From positions 2,891,001 to 2,955,000 of the forward strand of contig NZ_CP072597.1 in NCBI RefSeq assembly GCF_018847975.1: a stretch of 64,000 nucleotides of DNA, written 5' to 3'. Under the pieces are notes generated by a model, which saw only the letters and a program-made list of their open reading frames with translations, searched no databases and was not told where the DNA came from. The DNA is from Lysobacter sp. K5869. GTDB lineage: Bacteria; Pseudomonadota; Gammaproteobacteria; Xanthomonadales; Xanthomonadaceae. Every line of letters starts with the position of its first letter. The first letter of the stretch is position 1. Both the position numbers and the translations under genes were made by a program. This document shows positions 61,043-64,000 of the stretch, one piece after another.

Positions 61043-62251
61043 TTAGCTCTCTGCCTGATGTTTCACGGCGGGGTCTGCGGCCGGTTCGACCTCGGGCACA
61101 TCGTGGTCGTAGTGCCGAACCATCGCCTCGGTCAGGCCCGATTCCGCGCGCTTGTCGCCCTTCGAATCGGTGATGCCGCGGTGCTTGAGGCCGTGCAGCG
61201 CGAACCGCTGCTCCGGCTTCAGCACGCCGGCCTTGATCGCCTCGCGCATCAGGCGCTGCCACATCGAATGCCAGCCCGAGCTCGTCAGCGGCGTGCCGCG
61301 CTCGCTGACCAGGATCGTCCGATCCTCCGGCCGCAGCGGCGTCGGCATCCGCTTTTTCGCCCATATCGCCGCGCGCCGCGCCAGCAGCACCTCCAGCGCC
61401 TCGGCCATGCGTTCGCCGATCCGGGTCAGGTTGTCCCGGCTGCCCTTGCGCCGGTTCGTGCGCAGCCGCTCGGCCTCCACGTGCGCGTCGTTCATCGTCA
61501 GCACCTCAATGCCGCGGAGCCGGGCCTGATAGGCCAGTTCCATCGCGGCCCAGGTGTAGGGCGGAAGGGCGCCTTTCTTGCGGCCGCCGAGCTGCCCGCG
61601 CGCGCGAACGAAGTCCTGCACGGCGCGGAACAGCAGCAAGTCGGGCATCCGATTGTTCGCGCGCTCCTGCACCTCGCTGACGCCCTTGAACGGGTTGGTC
61701 TTGCACTCGTCGTTCTCGTAGCCCCAGCCCGCAACGCGGCGCAGGTAGCGCAGCCAGTGGTTCGCCTTCGTCGGGTAGCCTGGCACCGCTTCCTCGCCGG
61801 GCTTCTCCGCCGGCCGGCCGAGCGCGATCGCGTGAATGACCTTGCGCACGCCGCCGGGCGTCAGCTTGTCGATCAGCAGGTCACCGAGCTGCGCGCCGTT
61901 CTTGACGCGGTAGACCTTGATCGCCTTCAAATAATCGCCGTAGTGCTCGCGCGTTTTCGGGCTCAACTGCTTGAACTCGTAGCTGTCGTGGAACCGGTCC
62001 ATAACGAAAGCGATGGAGCCCTGCATGGCTTTGCCCGCGCGCGCCTCGGCGATCGCGTGCAGGTCCGACAGCTTCGCCTCGGGGCCGGCCACCGGCCGCG
62101 CGCGCTTGCCTGTGCGCTTCTCCGGCGCCGGCTCCAGCACGTACCAGCGGCCCGCGCCGCTGGCGTCCCAATAGATGCCCTTCGGCACCTTCAGGTGATC
62201 GATGTGGCGCGGCAGGTTCGCCGCGCGCGTTCTTGGCCGTCCTCGTGGCAT
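61043..62251 (-). CDS. int: Tyrosine-type phage integrase
   Basis: The protein is 402 aa from the ATG at 62251. An N-terminal core-binding region with 'RFHDSYEFKQLSPKTREHYG' precedes the catalytic domain: Arg in 'YQARLRGIEVLTMND', then 'HGLKHRG' at about 353-359 and the nucleophile Tyr in 'RHYDHD' (about 381). HxxR is changed to HxxK, as in some phage integrases. The gene points toward tRNA-Arg(TCT), 69 bp away, the classic arrangement at the end of an integrated element. Its start overlaps the stop of the DUF4224-like gene by one base. Confidence 0.93.
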   Translation of the reverse strand: MPRGRPRTRAANLPRHIDHLKVPKGIYWDASGAGRWYVLEPAPEKRTGKRARPVAGPEAKLSDLHAIAEARAGKAMQGSIAFVMDRFHDSYEFKQLSPKTREHYGDYLKAIKVYRVKNGAQLGDLLIDKLTPGGVRKVIHAIALGRPAEKPGEEAVPGYPTKANHWLRYLRRVAGWGYENDECKTNPFKGVSEVQERANNRMPDLLLFRAVQDFVRARGQLGGRKKGALPPYTWAAMELAYQARLRGIEVLTMNDAHVEAERLRTNRRKGSRDNLTRIGERMAEALEVLLARRAAIWAKKRMPTPLRPEDRTILVSERGTPLTSSGWHSMWQRLMREAIKAGVLKPEQRFALHGLKHRGITDSKGDKRAESGLTEAMVRHYDHDVPEVEPAADPAVKHQAES

Positions 62252-62484
62252 CAGCCCAACTCGTTCGGATCGTAGGTGTCGCGCGCCTTGTTGCCGCCGG
62301 CCAGGCCGAGCGCGGCGTTCAGCGCTTCCAGGGTGGTCCAGACGCCGCCCTGGCCGTCGTAGCAGAAGGGCACACCCTGCGCGCGCAGCCAGCGCTCGAC
62401 GGTGGCGAGCTTCGGCGGCGGCGCGTCGGGCTTTGGCTTGCACATGCTCTGCAGGTCCGCGAACTGGTAAACGTCGCCGATCAT
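62251..62484 (-). CDS. Small DUF4224-like phage protein next to integrase
   Basis: The protein is 77 aa from the ATG at 62484. A helical 'PPKLATVERWLRAQGVPFCY' region fits the small DUF4224 proteins often encoded beside phage integrases, where they are thought to help in excision or DNA binding. Its ATG overlaps the methyltransferase TGA (ATGA) and its TGA overlaps the integrase ATG, so the three are translationally coupled. Confidence 0.75.
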   Translation of the reverse strand: MIGDVYQFADLQSMCKPKPDAPPPKLATVERWLRAQGVPFCYDGQGGVWTTLEALNAALGLAGGNKARDTYDPNELG

Positions 62485-64000
62485 CGCACCTCCAAATTTG
62501 CCCTCACGATCGCGCGAAGCGGGGGCGGGCTCACGCTGTTGCCGACCATCGCGACGGACTCATGCACCTTGAGGCGCCGACCGTCCGCGGTTCGGTCGAT
62601 GATGTATTCAGGCGGGAAGCCTTGCGCGGCGAACAGCTCCGGCGCATCGAGCATCCGATAGAGGATGTCGATTCGAAAGGCTCGCAGCACCGGGACCGCG
62701 CAAGCGAAATCACCGCCCCTCGCGGTTGTGATCGTTCCGACGGAATCGCTGGCGAGGCGTGCGCGACCGATTCGGCTCGCGTTGCAGGTCGACACGATCA
62801 CAGGTTCGGCGACGCTGAAGCGAGTCTTCGTCGTGACCGCTGGGAGCGATTCCGAGGCGGGTTTTCCCGTTCGACCGCTCCCGCTCCCGTAATAGGGCGC
62901 GATGACTGGTTCGAACAGTTGGGGTCGCGCGCAGCCCGGATGCTTCGCGTTCGTAGCGCCGCCGGTGGTGATCGTCGGCATTCCATCGCTAACGGGCTTC
63001 GCGGCGCTTGTGCTCTGAGTGCCGAGCAGTACAGCCATCATCGCCGGTCGGATCAGTTGAGGCCTTGCGCCTCCCTGGCCGCCCTCGGTGATGGTGGGGA
63101 CGCCTTCGGCAACCGAACGCGGCACTCCGCCACCGCCGACAGCCATGATCAGGCTGTCCATGTGGGTGATGCCAAAAGCCTCTACCTCCTCGGGGGTCAG
63201 TAGAAGCCGCGGCTCTTGACCGTCCCGCAACGCTTCTAGCGCGTCGATGTATGGCTGCGGCCAATGACCGCGCCGCGCGCCGTCTAGGACGCGCATTATG
63301 GTGTTGCGCACTAGCGGGCGAGCCCGGTTGAAAATCGAACGGCCTTCCTTCGACCAGTCGATGCAATCCGCCGCGGTGACGAACGGCAGCGAACAGTCCG
63401 GCCCGTGCGTCGGCTCCGGCCAACGGACCGGAACGCCGTCGCTTCTACCAATGCCGAAAAGGCGCTTGCGGGTGGTGCCGGCACCCCAATGCCGCGCGAC
63501 GAGCTTTCGGTACTCGAGGGGAACGCCTTGCTTAGCCATCGCGGCGACGAACTGGCGCCAGGTGCGGCCCTCGTGCCGCTTGTCTGGGACCAGGAACTGC
63601 TCGCGTAGCGGCGTGCGCTCGCCAGGCGCGGCTATACTTCCATCGAGCTTGACGACTCGGCCGGTGGTCTTGTCGCGCTTTGCGACAAGCGGCCCCCATT
63701 TCAGCATCTGCTCGACATTCTCCAAGCTGACGATCCGCGGCGGCGCGCCGCGCTTCCTGGTCTTTCCTACCCACTTCAGGATCACCCACGCCAGCGCGCG
63801 AATTTCCCTGCTGCGCGGCTGACCTCCTTTCGCTTGGCTGAAATGCGTGCAGTCCGGCGACGCGTGCAGCCAGCCAATTCGGCGGCCGCCGGTTTCTGCG
63901 CAGGGGTCAGCCTTGAAAACGTCCTCGCACAAATGCCTCGTGAGAGGGTGGTTCGCGGCGTGCATCCCGATCGCGATTTCGTTGTGATTGATGGCGATGT
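62481..64000 (-). CDS. Phage-type DNA (cytosine-5) methyltransferase (5' end beyond window)
   Basis: The frame is open from the right window edge, so the N-terminus with motif I is outside. Visible C5-methyltransferase motifs: a motif IV variant 'ASPDCTHFSQAKGG' with catalytic Cys in PDC rather than PPC, motif VI 'SLENVEQ', motif VIII 'TRKRLFGIGR', and motifs IX-X 'ESVAMVGNSVSPPPLRAIV'. Between them are four repeated units (62680-63110) of a 'PTITTGG...P' pattern. The enzyme methylates cytosine at an unknown site; on a mobile element this often protects against host restriction. It overlaps the DUF4224-like start by 4 bp. GC content looks lower than the chromosome's. Confidence 0.9.
   Translation of the reverse strand, partial: IAINHNEIAIGMHAANHPLTRHLCEDVFKADPCAETGGRRIGWLHASPDCTHFSQAKGGQPRSREIRALAWVILKWVGKTRKRGAPPRIVSLENVEQMLKWGPLVAKRDKTTGRVVKLDGSIAAPGERTPLREQFLVPDKRHEGRTWRQFVAAMAKQGVPLEYRKLVARHWGAGTTRKRLFGIGRSDGVPVRWPEPTHGPDCSLPFVTAADCIDWSKEGRSIFNRARPLVRNTIMRVLDGARRGHWPQPYIDALEALRDGQEPRLLLTPEEVEAFGITHMDSLIMAVGGGGVPRSVAEGVPTITEGGQGGARPQLIRPAMMAVLLGTQSTSAAKPVSDGMPTITTGGATNAKHPGCARPQLFEPVIAPYYGSGSGRTGKPASESLPAVTTKTRFSVAEPVIVSTCNASRIGRARLASDSVGTITTARGGDFACAVPVLRAFRIDILYRMLDAPELFAAQGFPPEYIIDRTADGRRLKVHESVAMVGNSVSPPPLRAIVRANLEVR

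Noticed and set aside
61058..62275. 405-codon plus-strand frame opposite the integrase
   Set aside because: It is antisense to a gene with tyrosine-recombinase motifs and has no recognisable domain.

Overview
The window is high-GC DNA with long open antisense frames throughout. Gene content points to a Lysobacter-like gammaproteobacterium of the Xanthomonadaceae/Lysobacteraceae: tandem M13 lipoprotein peptidases, LtrA, DUF885, a permease-M1 peptidase fusion, a leuS-lptE-holA-nadD-rsfS block, and abundant REP-like 'GTAGGAGCGGCGTAAGCCGC' palindromes. The genus is inferred from content and style; no marker gene was compared.

Layout. 1-7.4 kb: a divergent locus with a CDC48/FtsH-group AAA+ ATPase (cut by the window edge) facing a tightly overlapping operon of MoxR ATPase, a small protein, a vWA-like/beta-propeller protein and a large helical/beta-propeller protein. 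I read this as a MoxR-vWA-beta-propeller 'ternary' (bpX) system, a class proposed to act in NTP-dependent biological conflict, and it is the strongest candidate here for a little-studied system. 7.7-14.6 kb: three M13 metallopeptidase genes in a row; the last one encodes a protein that has lost two of its three zinc ligands. 14.8-17.6 kb: MBL-fold RNase-like protein, M24 peptidase and a degenerate AroQ-like protein. 17.6-24 kb: BCCT transporter, LtrA, a small membrane protein, and an SDR/NTF2 pair divergent from an AraC regulator. 24.3-28.7 kb: an ABC ATPase and a permease fused to an M1 aminopeptidase. 29.2-34.8 kb: RhlE helicase, a small secreted protein, and CHASE2-GGDEF with LysM-FecR. 35.6-40.3 kb: a minus-strand run of DUF502, PQQ-type sugar dehydrogenase, queuosine-precursor transporter and DUF885. 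40.6-48.1 kb: Ser/Thr kinase with a C-terminal FGE-like domain, DUF4442, GNAT, chaperedoxin-type thioredoxin, a DUF998-like membrane protein and an amidohydrolase. 48.4-51.4 kb: two tiny secreted Cys-pair proteins and a CHASE3-GAF-GGDEF cyclase. 51.6-58.1 kb: leuS, gst, lptE, holA, nadD, rsfS. 58.5-60.5 kb: LysE exporter with divergent Lrp regulator, and a Bax-inhibitor-1 protein. 60.8-61 kb: tRNA-Pro(TGG) and tRNA-Arg(TCT). 61-64 kb: the end of an integrated element (tyrosine integrase, DUF4224-like protein, phage-type C5 cytosine methyltransferase running off the window).

Intergenic DNA is rich in repeats: two near-identical ~170-bp composite inverted elements, four long hairpins built of purine-rich heptamer words, two copies of a 'CATTCCGGC' hairpin each carrying 25-bp tandem repeats on one side, a three-unit ~111-bp REP array after rsfS, and a 13-bp tandem array. 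There is no CRISPR array, no insertion sequence and no rRNA in the window. Most genes are chromosomal housekeeping or accessory genes; the clearest horizontally acquired part is the tRNA-Arg-linked element at the right end.
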